Origin: Membranipora membranacea | Lineage: Eukaryota; Bryozoa; Gymnolaemata; Cheilostomatida; Membraniporidae | NCBI GenBank assembly: GCA_914767715.1 | Contig: OU612069.1 | Coordinates: forward strand, 5,704,001-5,768,000 | Reading direction: 5' to 3' | DNA length: 64,000 nt | Shown: positions 25,426 to 37,611 of the stretch, one piece after another | Layout: each line of letters opens with the position of its first letter | Numbering within the stretch: the stretch's first letter is position 1 | Made by a program: the position numbers and the translations under genes | Notes under the pieces: generated by a model | Databases searched by the model: none | What the model saw: the letters and a program-made list of their open reading frames with translations, nothing else | Told to the model about the DNA's origin: nothing

Positions 25426-25590
25426 GGTTGCCTGTAAGATTGCCTGTAAGGTTGTCCATAAGGTTGCCTATAAGGTTGCCTATAAGGTTTCCTCTAAGGT
25501 TGTCCATAACGTTGTCTATAACGTTGTCTATAACGTTGTCTATAACGTTGTCTATAACGTTGTCTATAACGTTGTCTATAAGGCTGCCTA
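25426..25590. repeat. Minisatellite, 12 bp unit, Smad intron 4
   Basis: About 13 copies of a 12 bp unit (ATAACGTTGTCT and variants such as ATAAGGTTGCCT) start about 37 nt after the exon 4 donor. Confidence 0.9.
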
Positions 25591-27005
25591 ATGCAGTATT
25601 TGAAAGCTTGCTGCATTCTCTAGGGGGTTTATTTATAGCCTCACACTCCTCAGTTGCTTTCTAGTCTCTAGGATGTATGAGTAATTTAGGGAAACTTGCG
25701 AACTTCTTTTTAGCCAGCTCGATCCTTATACAGTTATCCATTATACTGGAGGATGAGACTAGAACAAATTTGCCTAGTTCAGTAAAACATGGAACTAACA
25801 TTATTAGTGGTTTTTCAATAATCAAAATGGCAAAATTTCATTCCAATGACAATTTTTATATTGCAGAGTACCAACACTTTAAGATCAAGAACTTGTTGTT
25901 AGCAATGATTCTCACTTACCTCTTGTTTTCTTTGCTTTTACAGCTGATTCCCCTCCACCTGGCTATCAGGTGATAGATGATAGATCTATGATAGGCTCTC
26001 CAGCCTCAGTCCCCTCACCACAGGCTAGCAGCAGTAACGGGGGCGGACCCCCAAACTCCAACGAGGATATGGATCATCAACAGACCGGCCCATCGGCCTC
26101 ACAAGGAGCCGCCTCTCCAGGGCTACCATCGTCCGTCTCCTCAAATACGGTAAGTTAATAAAAAAGGCCACAATGTTTGCGGATCGACTCTGTAATACGA
26201 GCCTCTCCGCACCGTACGGACAGTGCTAAAACCAGCCCAATTGAGCTATTTATATTTGCCCATAAAAGCTAATCTTTTTCCAGTGCAGGTGGGGCGACTT
26301 TTCAGTTTAAGAACTCAAGCACATTTGAATAAGTGCTGTTGCTACGGTACCAAGATAACCAACCTGAATTTATTGATGCCCGTAAGCAAAGCGTCAAATG
26401 TCAGCGCTTCTAAGACACTTACACACGGGGTGCTCTGCTATTTTCCTGTAATATATATGAGCTAATTTTGTGATTTTCACGGCGCGGTGGTTAAGATTAC
26501 TCTTTACAGATAAGACAATTGTTGAAACAAGACCTTTACAAACATATATATGTATATGCTTTTTTTTGCATAAATATCATTCGTTTGTAATGTTTTGGAG
26601 AATAAGCCAAAAATAAAAAGCTCTGAAAAAACAAAGCAATAATTAGTCAAACAAAAGTGAAAAATGACAATTTAGACTGCGTTTTGAAAACATTTAACAT
26701 TCAATGATGAATGAGCATGTATTGGTATGTCATTGAAAGTGGAAGCAATGATATTGTCTAGCATGATACAGTTAGTTGTGTGGATATGTGAAGTTCATTG
26801 CCTCTCCCTTTATGTATATACAAGGGCGGTAGCATATATCTGCCCGACGGTATTACCAAAGATGGAGTTGTTTGCTCTTTGAATGTTACAACCTTAGGGA
26901 GGATAACTCCAAGATACAATGGTGAACTCTTATGTGAACATTTTATTTAATTTTTAATCATTATCATTATTTTAATCATGCTGACAGTTGTTTACTTTAT
27001 GTTGA

Positions 27006-27104
<99 letters not shown>

Positions 27105-27704
27105 TGACTGATCTGTTTAATTAATTATTGATTAATTCCTTTTTTTGTATTTCTTTTGGAACTCCGTTAGGAAAGTTTGATTATTTCAAAGTCTAGTGCT
27201 GTATCAGCGCACAACTCTACCACATCAGTTAAAAATAAAAAAAATATTTTCAGTGTCAGAACATGGTACAATAGTATATAACTTAGTCCATTAACCTTTA
27301 CAGTAAGGTTCCCTAAAATAGATACAAGTGATAGCGTATTGTGGACAAGATTTCCATTTGAAATGATAGTTGCCAATAAAAAGTGTCAAAGAAAGGTCCC
27401 GGTCTCAATATTATGAAGACTACCAATCAACTCTGTCAATGTTGAGAATGAGCAAAGCATAACAAACACATCTCGGAAAAAGCATCCTTATATGCACATC
27501 TCTTGACTTATACATATTCAGACTTGTTATGTGAACTATACATGTACCTTTTTGCTGTGGCACAGATTTAATATGATACACTAATGGCGGGGAATGTTCA
27601 TTGTGAGAAGAGTTATCTTTCGTTTTTGCCAATGGAAATTAAGTTAAGATGTTGTTATATGTGAAATTATTCAAATCTTTCAATGAAGACGTGCAGATGG
27701 ACAA

Positions 27705-27907
27705 CACGTTGATATCGATACTACATTATTATCATGTGTATCTATGATCGTTAGAGTCTATTCAGTGTGAGTACCTAACATGTACCTGCACCTAATTAAT
27801 AGAAGGTCATCACACCAAATTCCTTGTAATGGTTCTCATGCTAAGTGAATAAGATCACTCTCTATCGCTCTGAGATATACATGCAGTATTATTTCACTGC
27901 TCAGTGC
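27705..27907 (+). mobile_element. MITE family A, copy 2
   Basis: Begins CACGTTGATATCGATACTACATTATTATC, keeps ATGTGTATCTATGATCGTTAGAGT and ends near CTGCTCAGTGC. Lies in Smad intron 6 in the first half of the local duplication. Confidence 0.8.
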
Positions 27908-28311
27908 GCTGATTAATTATGTCCCTCTATTTTAATTTCTTTTGGCACTCTACGGACAAAATATCCATTAGAAATGGTAGTTGCCAATAAAAATGATCAA
28001 GAAAAGTTCCCGTTCCCAATATTAAAAACTCTCCCGATCAACTCTGGAAATATCAGGAATGAGCAAAGCATTACAAACACAAAAATTCCACCCCTTGACT
28101 TTTAAACAAATTCATCCTTGTTTTGTGAACTATGCATGCACCTTTTCGCTGTTTAGCACATATTTGATAAGACTCCCAACAGGCTGAGAACGATCACAAT
28201 GAAAGGAGCTATTTTTCAATTTTCCCCATGCTAACCTAAATTTAGATTAAATGTTGCTGTTTGTGAAATTATTCAAATCATCCAATGAAGACTTGACATG
28301 CAAATGGACAA

Positions 28312-28542
28312 CACACTGACATCCCGACTACACTATTATCATGTGTATCTCTGATCGTTAGAGTCAATTTAGTATCAGTACCTCGCATGTATCCATCCTT
28401 AATTAGTACAACTGAACTCGGGTCGTCACACCGAATTCCTTGTAATGGTACTCGCGCTAAGTGAATTAATTCACTTGCTAATGATCAGAGATATACATGT
28501 ATGTACATGCAATAGTATATCAAGTGAACTTGAGACGCAGTG
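28312..28542 (+). mobile_element. MITE family A, copy 3
   Basis: Begins CACACTGACATCCCGACTAC and ends around GACGCAGTG. It has the same interior blocks as the other copies and a small internal ATGTATGTACATG expansion near its right end. Second half of the local duplication in intron 6. Confidence 0.82.
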
Positions 28543-28569
28543 ATGGACAAGCTTATTTCACCGTTAATA

Positions 28570-28744
28570 CAGTGCAGTTCACTTAATTCAAACCTCTGGG
28601 GACCACCAAAGTTTGTTCTAATTAAGCAGAGTATGAATTATGTGAAATTAGAATGCATTGAGATCTGGCCGAAGGGACCAAATTTCCTTGTATGAATTAA
28701 CAGGAATTTTGAATTATCAAGTTTAAATTAACCAGTTTACACTG
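28570..28744 (+). mobile_element. MITE family B, copy 2, abutting Smad exon 7
   Basis: Starts CAGTGCAGTTCACTTAATTC and ends CCAGTTTACACTG only 14 nt before exon 7. The branch point and most of the pyrimidine-rich stretch of this intron must therefore lie within or just beside transposon sequence. Confidence 0.85.
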
Positions 28745-28758
28745 AATATTCGTTTTAG

Positions 28759-28869
<111 letters not shown>

Positions 28870-29726
28870 TGACGTCATATAGGCAGAGGTTAGTTAGCTT
28901 GTGGTTTATTGTCACTAGTATTGGTTGGAGGCGCCACCTCACCTCCCTCTTGTCAATGACTTTGTCAGCCTTCACTAAATTCGTTTTCGTGCTATGCACT
29001 TAGACCCAGGATTCAGTATCAATAGATATAGTTCTGGCATATGCAATCCGAGTTAGACTGTGAGCTAATTCACAATTTGAAAAAGTTACCACTATAAACT
29101 CTTAACCCAAATTATATACAAATTTAACGATGCCTCACACAAAGCGTATTCTCCTGAGATTCATATATACACTTTGCTGACTTTGTGATTATTTAGTTTC
29201 GGCGAAGGTTCTATCAATGTAATGGATTTTACATGTTATCAATAATGTTGTGATGTGATGTTTGTTTTGGAAGTTGAGCTTCTTTGCAGTTGTCCTTCCA
29301 CGAAACTCTAATGTATTACAATGGTATTAAATTGCCAATTGGAAAAAACTAAATCCAATCCTCTTTTTTATGGCGTCTCATAAGGAAGAGAACCCATAGT
29401 TTCAGAGTTTTTGCCTCAAATCCGATTCAAAATACGTCATAAAAATATTCAATCACTATTATGAACTCGCATGACACAAAGCTGTTGTCAATGTTGATGT
29501 TGTTTTGCCACGCATGCTGTGGGGTTGTGTCAGGAGTTGTCCCTCATTATAAGTGGCGCTGAACAGATGGAACCATGAATTTGCAATTTTTTTATAAATT
29601 CTATCATAGGAGCAGATCCCAAATTTTGGCCTGGCAAATTTTGAGAAGTTATGGTCTCATCTGTAAGTGATCAAGGGGGATTACTCCGAAAAACAACCCC
29701 ATACTGTAATAATTACTAGAACTAAC

Positions 29727-29941
29727 CACACTGATATGGAGATTACACTATTAACATGTGTATCTCTGATCGTTAGAGTCAATTGAGTAGCAGTACCCAA
29801 CATGTACCCACCCCTAATGGAAAAGAATTAAACATGGGTCGTCACACCGAATTCCTTGTGATGGTACTACTACTAAGTGAATTAATTAACCCTCTATTGA
29901 TCAGAGATATACATGCAATAGTATATCACATGATCAGTGTG
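29727..29941 (+). mobile_element. MITE family A, copy 4 (best preserved)
   Basis: The clearest copy, with CACACTGATATGGAG at the left end and CATGATCAGTGTG at the right end as inverted repeats. The subterminal ATGTGTATCTCTGATCGTTAGAG is mirrored by CTCTATTGATCAGAGATATACAT. It lies in Smad intron 7. A 28 bp tandem duplication (GTTTGTTTGCTCGTTGTTA) forms the acceptor region just downstream at 30030-30090. Confidence 0.88.
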
Positions 29942-30002
29942 AGAACTAACTGTTTGTTTTACGCAATCCTCGATTATAAAAACTCATATTATCTCCCCCT
30001 GA

Positions 30003-30341
<339 letters not shown>

Positions 30342-30519
30342 TAGGACGTTTTTTGTTGTTTTAAGCAATGCTGACGATTTTTGGACAGTATCGGAGAATG
30401 TCTTACCATTGCAATGTTTTTGATTATGGAAAATATGAGAATATCAGAAAGAGAAGACAACTTTTTCAGAAATGCTGGTGATTTTTAAAAATAATCAGAA
30501 AACACCCTAGTATGAACTT

Positions 30520-30680
30520 ACCTTAAGATGAAAGCCACATATGCTTGAAAAAAAGAGGCGTGTCCTTTTTAGGAGATACAAACAGGTCATTTGGCCTTCT
30601 TTGTGGCAGTGGCATAAATATCAATCTCAATATCCGATCAATTCATATGGTGCTGTGCATGATTAAACTTGGTTTCAAAC
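30520..30680 (+). repeat. Dispersed repeat D, copy 1
   Basis: The block AGGTCATTTGGCCTTCTTTGTGGCA recurs (in parts, with flanks) at about 36600-36760 and 41265-41375. Nature unknown, probably an old interspersed element; this copy is in Smad intron 8. Confidence 0.5.
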
Positions 30681-31164
30681 AACCAAGGTTTCAAACAACT
30701 TCTCATTGATGGCCATTGATTGATAGCAGATTGCACCTTCTGCATGGGGAAAAAGACAAAATATAATTCGGATGATTATTCAGCCAGAATTCTTGTGAAA
30801 CATTTCTTCCATCAGGTACTCAAACTCAGCTAAAAGAGAATACCACATAGCAGTTTTCTGTTCCTGTTATTATTTAGCCTGTGCTCTATAATTATTACAG
30901 CAAAGTCTTGGAACCTCCCCTAAACTGAAGTGTTACCCAGCTTAGAGTCAGCAACTACTTTGAGTTTTGCATCGCGTAATGCACAAAGCTGATGCTGCCC
31001 AGCACATTATTTGCTACCCATTAATGCCTAGATGCGAAACCTTGGTTGCCCTTTAATGGATTCACACGTAGTGTTTGATTGCAGATATACTGCATTGTGT
31101 ACTTGTGTTTTTATTGATTTTAATTTCGAGGATTGACCACGGCTTTTCTTATGAACTGTTTTGA

Positions 31165-31443
<279 letters not shown>

Positions 31444-31469
31444 TAAAACTATTTGCATAAATTTGTCCC

Positions 31470-31600
31470 CCCTGGGATGCAATGTGTACCCACCTGTAAC
31501 TTTAAAATTTGACTTCAGTCCGTCACACCAAATACTCTCTAAAATTACTTTGGCTACCTAAATTACTAATTAGGTTGTCGATCAGAAACATACACATGAT
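31470..31600 (+). mobile_element. MITE family A, diverged partial copy
   Basis: Shows the interior blocks (ATGTGTACCCACC, CGTCACACCAAAT, TCGATCAGAAACATACACATG) without a clear left end. Smad intron 9. Confidence 0.6.
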
Positions 31601-32410
31601 TAGTTTTGTTTGTACACCTCAAACTTTCATTTTCAATATTTAATTTTACTGTTCAACTCATTTTACCTTTGGCAATTGTAATACTGCAGCTAAAACACAC
31701 TATTTCAGAGCGTGTTGACACATTTTTGATTTGGACAACTTCCGGCCATGATGGATAAGATAAATCTTTCTGTGCTTACTGAAATGTAAAGTAATGATTT
31801 GGAGTTAGTGTTAGCATGAAGCTGTGTTAGCAAAAATTTCAAGCCAGTGTGAAATGGGGCACTTTTCCTCTTACGAAACCACTTTAGGTTCTCGAGGACA
31901 CATGTACGTGACCAATTTTATAATACTTAAATCCAGTTTTATTCCTATTAGAAAAATGAATATATTACCCCAGTAAATCACATATTGTGAGTTCATAAAG
32001 CAAATGAAAAATTAGGAAAATAAAAATTGTAGAAAATAACATTTTAGGTTCTTTTTTTTTAATATATTAGCAAGGATCATAGTGGAACATATTGGTCAGG
32101 TGAAGCAATAAATCACTATGATCCACTATGATCCCAATTTTCATACTTTGCAGCAGTTTTACTGCAGTTAGGTTCACAGGCTGTTTTATTACATATGCCT
32201 TAATGACTTTTCAGCCTGAGATCTGTCAAACCATACCAAACATGGCCTAGTAGGTCTGACACTAATATTTTAATTCTTTAACAAATGATTGTTGTTAGGG
32301 ATGGGGAGCAGAGAACCACAGACAGGACGTTACCAATACGCCATGTTGGATAGAGATACATCTAAACGGAGCTTTACAGTAGTTAGATAAAGTACTAACA
32401 GAGATGGGAC

Positions 32411-33099
32411 CATCAAACCTCGCCATAACCGGTGTATCATGATCTGATAGGACCAGTCACTCACCTACTGCTACTATAAGTTACTATGTAAGTTCTAGTA
32501 ATCTAGTTTGCCTCTCACTCACTTACTTACTTACTACTACTAGGCCTATTAGTTATAATGCGAATTACTAACCTCTCCATAACCAGTGTATCATGATCTG
32601 ATTGGGCCAGTCACTCACCTACTGCTACTATAGGTTACTACATAAGTTCTAGTAAACTAGTTCGGCTCTCACTCACCTACTTACTACTACTAGGCCTATT
32701 AGGTATAATGCAAATTACTAACCTCGCCATAACCAGTGTGTCATGATCTGATAGGGCCAGTCACTCACCTACTACTACTATAAGCTACTATGTAAGTTCT
32801 AGTGAGCCAGTTCGCCCCTCACTCACTTACTACTACTAGGCCTATATGTTATAATGCGAATTACTAACCTCGCCATAACCAGTGTATCATGATCTGATTG
32901 GGCCAGTCACTCACCTACTGCTACTTTAAGTTACTATGTAAGTTCAAAATCTATCAGTGTCTCATGAAATTAGTTCGCCTCTCACTCACCTACTTACTAC
33001 TACTAGCCCTATATGTTATAATGCGAATTACTAACCTCTCCATAACCAGTGTATCATGATCTGATTGGTCCAGTCACTCACTTACTGCTACTATAAGTT
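32411..33099 (+). repeat. Minisatellite containing the 3' end of the Smad gene
   Basis: About 4.4 head-to-tail units of 146-167 bp (unit marker CATAACCAGTGTATCATGATC; AACCTC start points near 32415, 32569, 32719, 32865, 33032). The first unit is the real end of the Smad reading frame plus 3' UTR. Each downstream unit still contains the last eight codons and stop: NLSITSVS or NLAITSVS, then TGA. The array is cut off by a family A MITE fragment at 33100. Confidence 0.93.
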
Positions 33100-33171
33100 C
33101 ACACTGATGACGTGATATACTATTGCATGTATATCTCTGATCGATAGAGAGTGAATTAATTCACTTAGCTT
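33100..33171 (-). mobile_element. MITE family A, half copy in inverse orientation
   Basis: CACACTGATGACGTGATATAC through ATATCTCTGATCGATAGAG to GAATTAATTCAC is the reverse complement of the right half of the other copies. It marks the end of the Smad 3' minisatellite. Confidence 0.8.
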
Positions 33172-33597
33172 GAGTGCAGCTGAAATTCAGTATTAAGGAG
33201 ACGTATGGATGATTACCCAAACTCTTGGATATAAACTTATCATTTACTCATTCTTTGTTAGAATATTCTAATTTATATTTAGAAATCTTATATCACCTTT
33301 TAACAGTTTTAGAAGAGCATTTAGCACATGTTTTTGACAAGAAAAGTGACATCGAAACTGTGTATTGCTAGCCTAAGCTCAGAAAAGAGAACTAATAATG
33401 CGGAGCTCGGTAACTGTAAATTGCTGAACAGGCTGAACAGAATTTCTCAGACTAATATTAGTTTTTGTATTATTTTCAGTGGCTGACTATAACTTCTCAA
33501 ACACATTCCTCTCAGCCAAATGATTTAATGAGTATAATGAATCAATCCTAAGTTCCTGCTGGCACCTAAAATATTTGTTTTAGAGCATCACTGATAT

Positions 33598-33915
33598 ATA
33601 TTACACGTGGGGTACATATCTAACCCTTAGGAGGCATATGGCTATTTCATGTGTGGTTGCTGGACAGCATTTCTCATCTTTAAATGGTCCACAAGTTCAG
33701 AATCTGTTATAGCTGACACTCGTAAACTTTTGTCAAGCAGCGCTTGCCTGAGTTTTTGAAGGTTGTTACTGGAACTTCAATCATGCGTAATGTACAAGCT
33801 GCTAGATTTATAACTTTAGTTATATCCTCACACAAGGCTGATACTGATACTGATGGCATATCTTCACAAATAGCAACGCTATGTGTTTTTCCACTGATCC
33901 ATAAATTCATATATA
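33598..33915 (-). repeat. Repeat C, copy 1 (unknown, possibly coding on minus)
   Basis: Homologous to 42232-42520 over its length. On the minus strand both copies can encode MN(L/S)WISG..HS.AIC, continuing with partial agreement. I do not recognise the protein. It may be the end of a mobile-element gene or simply a dispersed repeat. Confidence 0.55.
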
Positions 33916-34161
33916 ATATATATATATATATATGTGCCAGCTGTATGAGATAATCAAATTATTAATTTCTGTCTCTCTTGTAAAATGTAGTCATCAAGAA
34001 ATCTCATTATTATTGTGCTGACATAACTCATGATAATATTTGATATTGAAATATATCAATTGGTTATCTAAATCTCATGCAGAATTACGAATTTTATAGG
34101 CAAGTGTTCAATCTACATAATATAAACCAAATTCTCAGGTTAATGATAATATAGACCAGTC

Positions 34162-34555
34162 ACTTATATTAAGTTTGCAATTGCCTTTGTTTCTTTCTAT
34201 TATTTTATCCACAGTAAGTATTTGGGTGTTACACTTAGTGAATGGATGGAAGGAACCAACAACACCCACCCCACCCCCCCCCCCCCAACAAAGCTTGTCA
34301 AGACTGATTCATATAAATGAGGGAAAACAAATGAAGCAATTAATCTACCAAATCTGAAAATTTTAGGAAACTAGAAACACTATTCAGCACAATGCCATCC
34401 TTTCATCTAGGCAGTCTTGACAAGCTTTGTTGGGGGGGGGGGGGGGGGGTGGGTGTTGTTGGTTCCTTCCATCCATTCACTAAGTGTAACACCCAAATAC
34501 TTACTGTGGATAAAATAATAGAATGAAACAAAGGCAATTGCAAACTTAATATAAG
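34162..34555. mobile_element. Fold-back element with 144 bp arms
   Basis: Arms 34163-34306 and 34412-34555 are reverse complements with very few mismatches, including a poly-C/poly-G run and inner ends AACAAAGCTTGTCAAGACTG. The loop is 105 nt. The arms contain a mirrored pair of short reading frames that are only a consequence of the palindrome. The inner end motif recurs in the palindrome at 16014-16055. Confidence 0.9.
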
Positions 34556-34672
34556 TATTAAGCAGAATATAAGGAGTTGTCCAGGCTTGTGCATAATTAG
34601 TAGTCTGAGAAATTCTGTTCAGCTGTTCAGCATGTTCGGCCTGTTCAGCAATTTACAGTTACCGCATCAAGT

Positions 34673-37500
34673 TACTTAGTTCAAAGTTTGACTGTGATTG
34701 ATGTGTCTGTAATCTGACAAAGTCCAAACAACATGTGTATGTATGTGTACTTTTATTTTACAGCCTGTATGATTATGAAGGAGCATTTTAGAGATTAACC
34801 AGAGATAAGCCATAGGAATGATATGCAATCAACACCAGACTGAGTTAATCTTTGATCACATGTATCAGGATTGCATTGGTAAGACAGTGGCTGGTACTCT
34901 TAGCCGGATTTAAGATGCTGAGACTTCACCGAGTTAAAATGTTTCCCAATGAACAACGAGAGATCAAGGAGATTTTATACACAACAATAATGCTGTTGCT
35001 CGTCTCCTAGTCCTGCCACATCTCACTGCTTCATATAGGCTACCCTTGTAACATGGCTGAAGGATGAAGATGATAAATCAATGTCAAGCTGTGGACTTCA
35101 GTTGGTATTCAATACTGTTGATGGTGATACCTAGAGAGTTTTTGCGGTATCAAATAAATGAACAAACTTCATCAGGGTGCTTGGTCACTGGGTGCAGGCC
35201 CCAGGGAACTGAAAAGAAGGTTCATTGCGTAAGGCAGTCCTCGCACCCTGCTATACTCTGCTTAAATCTATCAATAGTAACAAGATCGAATGATTCACAG
35301 TATATTGTGCTTTTAATTTTTATTTTCAGGTACATCAAATATATTATGCATAACAGCGTCTGGTATTCTGGCTGGCTCGTAGTCATATTGATCCAACTTT
35401 TTTGGGTCAAACCAAACGCCTATCCTTACTCCAACTTTGGATTGATTGATTGGTTTATTTGTCACTCACATATAGGTATGTTGCGAAATTTGTTGTTTGA
35501 TACACTGCTGTCCACATGGAGCAAAGAAAAAAATACGTAAAAAAAAGCTGACATCTCATCGTGGATTGGGTTAAAATAATATTATTGAGGGATAAAATCA
35601 TGTTGCTTAAAAAACTGTCTTTCCCCCAAGAAGATCGATATTTTAATGTCCTGAATCTTCCTGATGGAAGCTTTGGTAAAAATTCATGTATAAAATGTTC
35701 ATCATCATGTATGTAATTTAGTATCAGGTTTTTAGTTCAATTATCTATAATGGCATCAAGGACACTTATGTTTTGAATATTCAGATTATTAGCGTCTTTG
35801 AAAAACTTTCTCAGTCGTTTCTTATCTTTAGCATAAATAGAGGTGAACAAAATAGGCAGACAGATGTAGGAGAGTGATAGTAAGTCCTTGGGTGAACTAA
35901 AGATATCAGGGAGTTTGTATGATCAGGGAGTTGGGGACACAATATAACATTTGTCCTAAACTCCCTGGTATGATTGTATCAGACATATGGGTTGTCCTAC
36001 CATAGTTCTTGTAAACACGGCTCCAAGTTCTCTCAGCAAAAATCAATCTTTCTCCCAAGGTAGTCTGGTCACTTGGCTCAATTAGACAATTCGTGCACAA
36101 GGCATTTACTCAGAATGCATAGGTATAGTTCTATCTATGAGAGAGTGATTTGGGGACGAGACCTAAGTAGGGCACCTAAGCTGTTTTTTTATTCAAAGAA
36201 CTTTCAGTCACTGTTGACAAATTCGCATCTATCTATACGTTATTCTGTAGAATTTCTTAGGCATAGTATAATTATTATTATGCTTAAAATACGTTACACA
36301 AAACAGATAACGAAAAAAGAAATAAAGGAACCATTTATGTCAGCTCCTCATCAACAAACAAACATGGTATGTAAGAAAAAAAAATTTAAATCCGACCAGG
36401 GAGAAAACTTTGAAATAATTTGGTACCCACTTACAGATTACAGTTGTCAAGCCAGTTCACCGATGTATTTGTTGTCTGTTAGAACTAACGATTGATTTGA
36501 ATCAGCTTATCAGTGGCACTTTGGGCATTTAAAATTCAAATGTGCTTGACTGCTTGAGTTCCTGAACTGAAAACCTGACCCACAAGCAATTAAAAAAATG
36601 CATAGATACTAAGACCAAGGAGTTAGACTTATGTAAAGATGTCATTTGACCTTCTTTGTGGCACTTTGTTGCAGACTCGTATCTCATAGTTGATCGGCAA
36701 GTTGTTTGTCGGCATATTGATCATCCAGATGACTTTATTTCAAACAATATTATGATAGACCACTGGGCCATAGGCTGGTTTTAATTTTGTTGTCATCACC
36801 TTGTCTTCAACCGTTCTGAAAGGAAAAATGTTAATTTGATCAATCGATGCAGAAACCAAATGACATGCTCAACTGTGATAAAAAGTTTATGTTCCTGTGT
36901 TAGCGATAGAGCTATGAGGTCATTGAATGAAAGAATTGAACGTAATACGACTGTCAAACATTGCCACAGACCCAGACAGGTTTTGGATAAGGATGACCAT
37001 TGGGTCATAGATAGATAGTCTGCCAGTGAGGGTGCTGCTGCATCGTCAACAACATTCCACCAAACCTGTGACTCCGATTCACTGTAACAATGACAAAAAT
37101 TAACTACATACATAGATCCTACAGATTGGTCCAGGAGCTGTCTGTAGTGAAAGATCAAGGAGTACTCCTAGCTAGTCCTTGCCAGTCCTTGGTAAGATAG
37201 ATTGGGTGGTGACAATCAGAACAGTTCACATGACAGACACCTCTCCTCTGCATATATCTTTTCCAAGGAGGCTCTATATTGAGAGTGTCTGACAGTGATA
37301 ACGCTAAAAAGGTCACCTTTCAGTGCTCAGGCCAGTGAGTGATCCTCTAAACTCAAAGTCAGGCCTAGGACCCAATTATCAGACTCAGCTATCAAGATGG
37401 TGCAGACTTAGTTGTTAACAATCATACCTCCAAAACCCAAGTTGACTCCAACTCTTTTCCGACTGAGTAGTGTCAGACTATCAAATTCATGAGTTGTGTT
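34673..37500. other. Intergenic, repeats only
   Basis: The reading frames here (for example 35064-35540 plus, 36073-36495 plus, 36796-37158 minus) show no family resemblance and read like AT-rich noncoding DNA. A dispersed repeat D copy lies at about 36600-36760. An old repeat shared with 19975-20085 lies at 36079-36175. Confidence 0.55.
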
Positions 37501-37523
37501 CTCATGTCTTCAAAATTTGAAAC

Positions 37524-37605
37524 TAGCCGAGCTGCGCCACACATAAGTTGCCCCTAGCCGAGCTGCGCCATTCCCAATTTATTTTCCCATGTGGCGCAGC
37601 TCGTC
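37524..37605. repeat. GC-rich hairpin at the edge of the satellite
   Basis: GAGCTGCGCCACA occurs twice in direct orientation (near 37530 and 37558), followed by the complement TGTGGCGCAGCTCG near 37590. It immediately precedes the satellite array. Confidence 0.65.
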
Positions 37606-37611
37606 TGTTGT

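Larger units (their letters stand above)
27345..28542. repeat. Local segmental duplication in Smad intron 6
   Basis: 27345-27907 and 27955-28542 align over their length (blocks ATAGTTGCCAATAAAAA, ATGAGCAAAGCAT, AATTATTCAAATC). Each ends in a family A MITE. This implies tandem duplication of a unit of roughly 580 bp, with many later substitutions. Confidence 0.75.
33408..34664. mobile_element. About 1.26 kb element with inverted terminal repeats
   Basis: 33408-33460 (CGGTAACTGTAAATTGCTGAACAGG...) is the reverse complement of 34594-34664, apart from an extra CTGAACAG-like block in the right arm. It encloses repeat C (33598-33915) and the nested fold-back at 34162-34555. No transposase was recognised inside, so it is presumably non-autonomous. 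Confidence 0.65.

Noticed and set aside
25428-25664. LSIT-repeat protein
   Set aside because: By-product of a 12 bp minisatellite in Smad intron 4.
28870-28872. TGA as selenocysteine or a reassigned codon
   Set aside because: Smad1/5 has Arg here, not Cys, and TGA is the natural final stop of the same gene (32440-32442). No selenocysteine element was seen in the 3' region.
34175-34594. Proline-rich small proteins on both strands
   Set aside because: They are mirror images created by the 144 bp inverted repeat and its poly-C/poly-G run.
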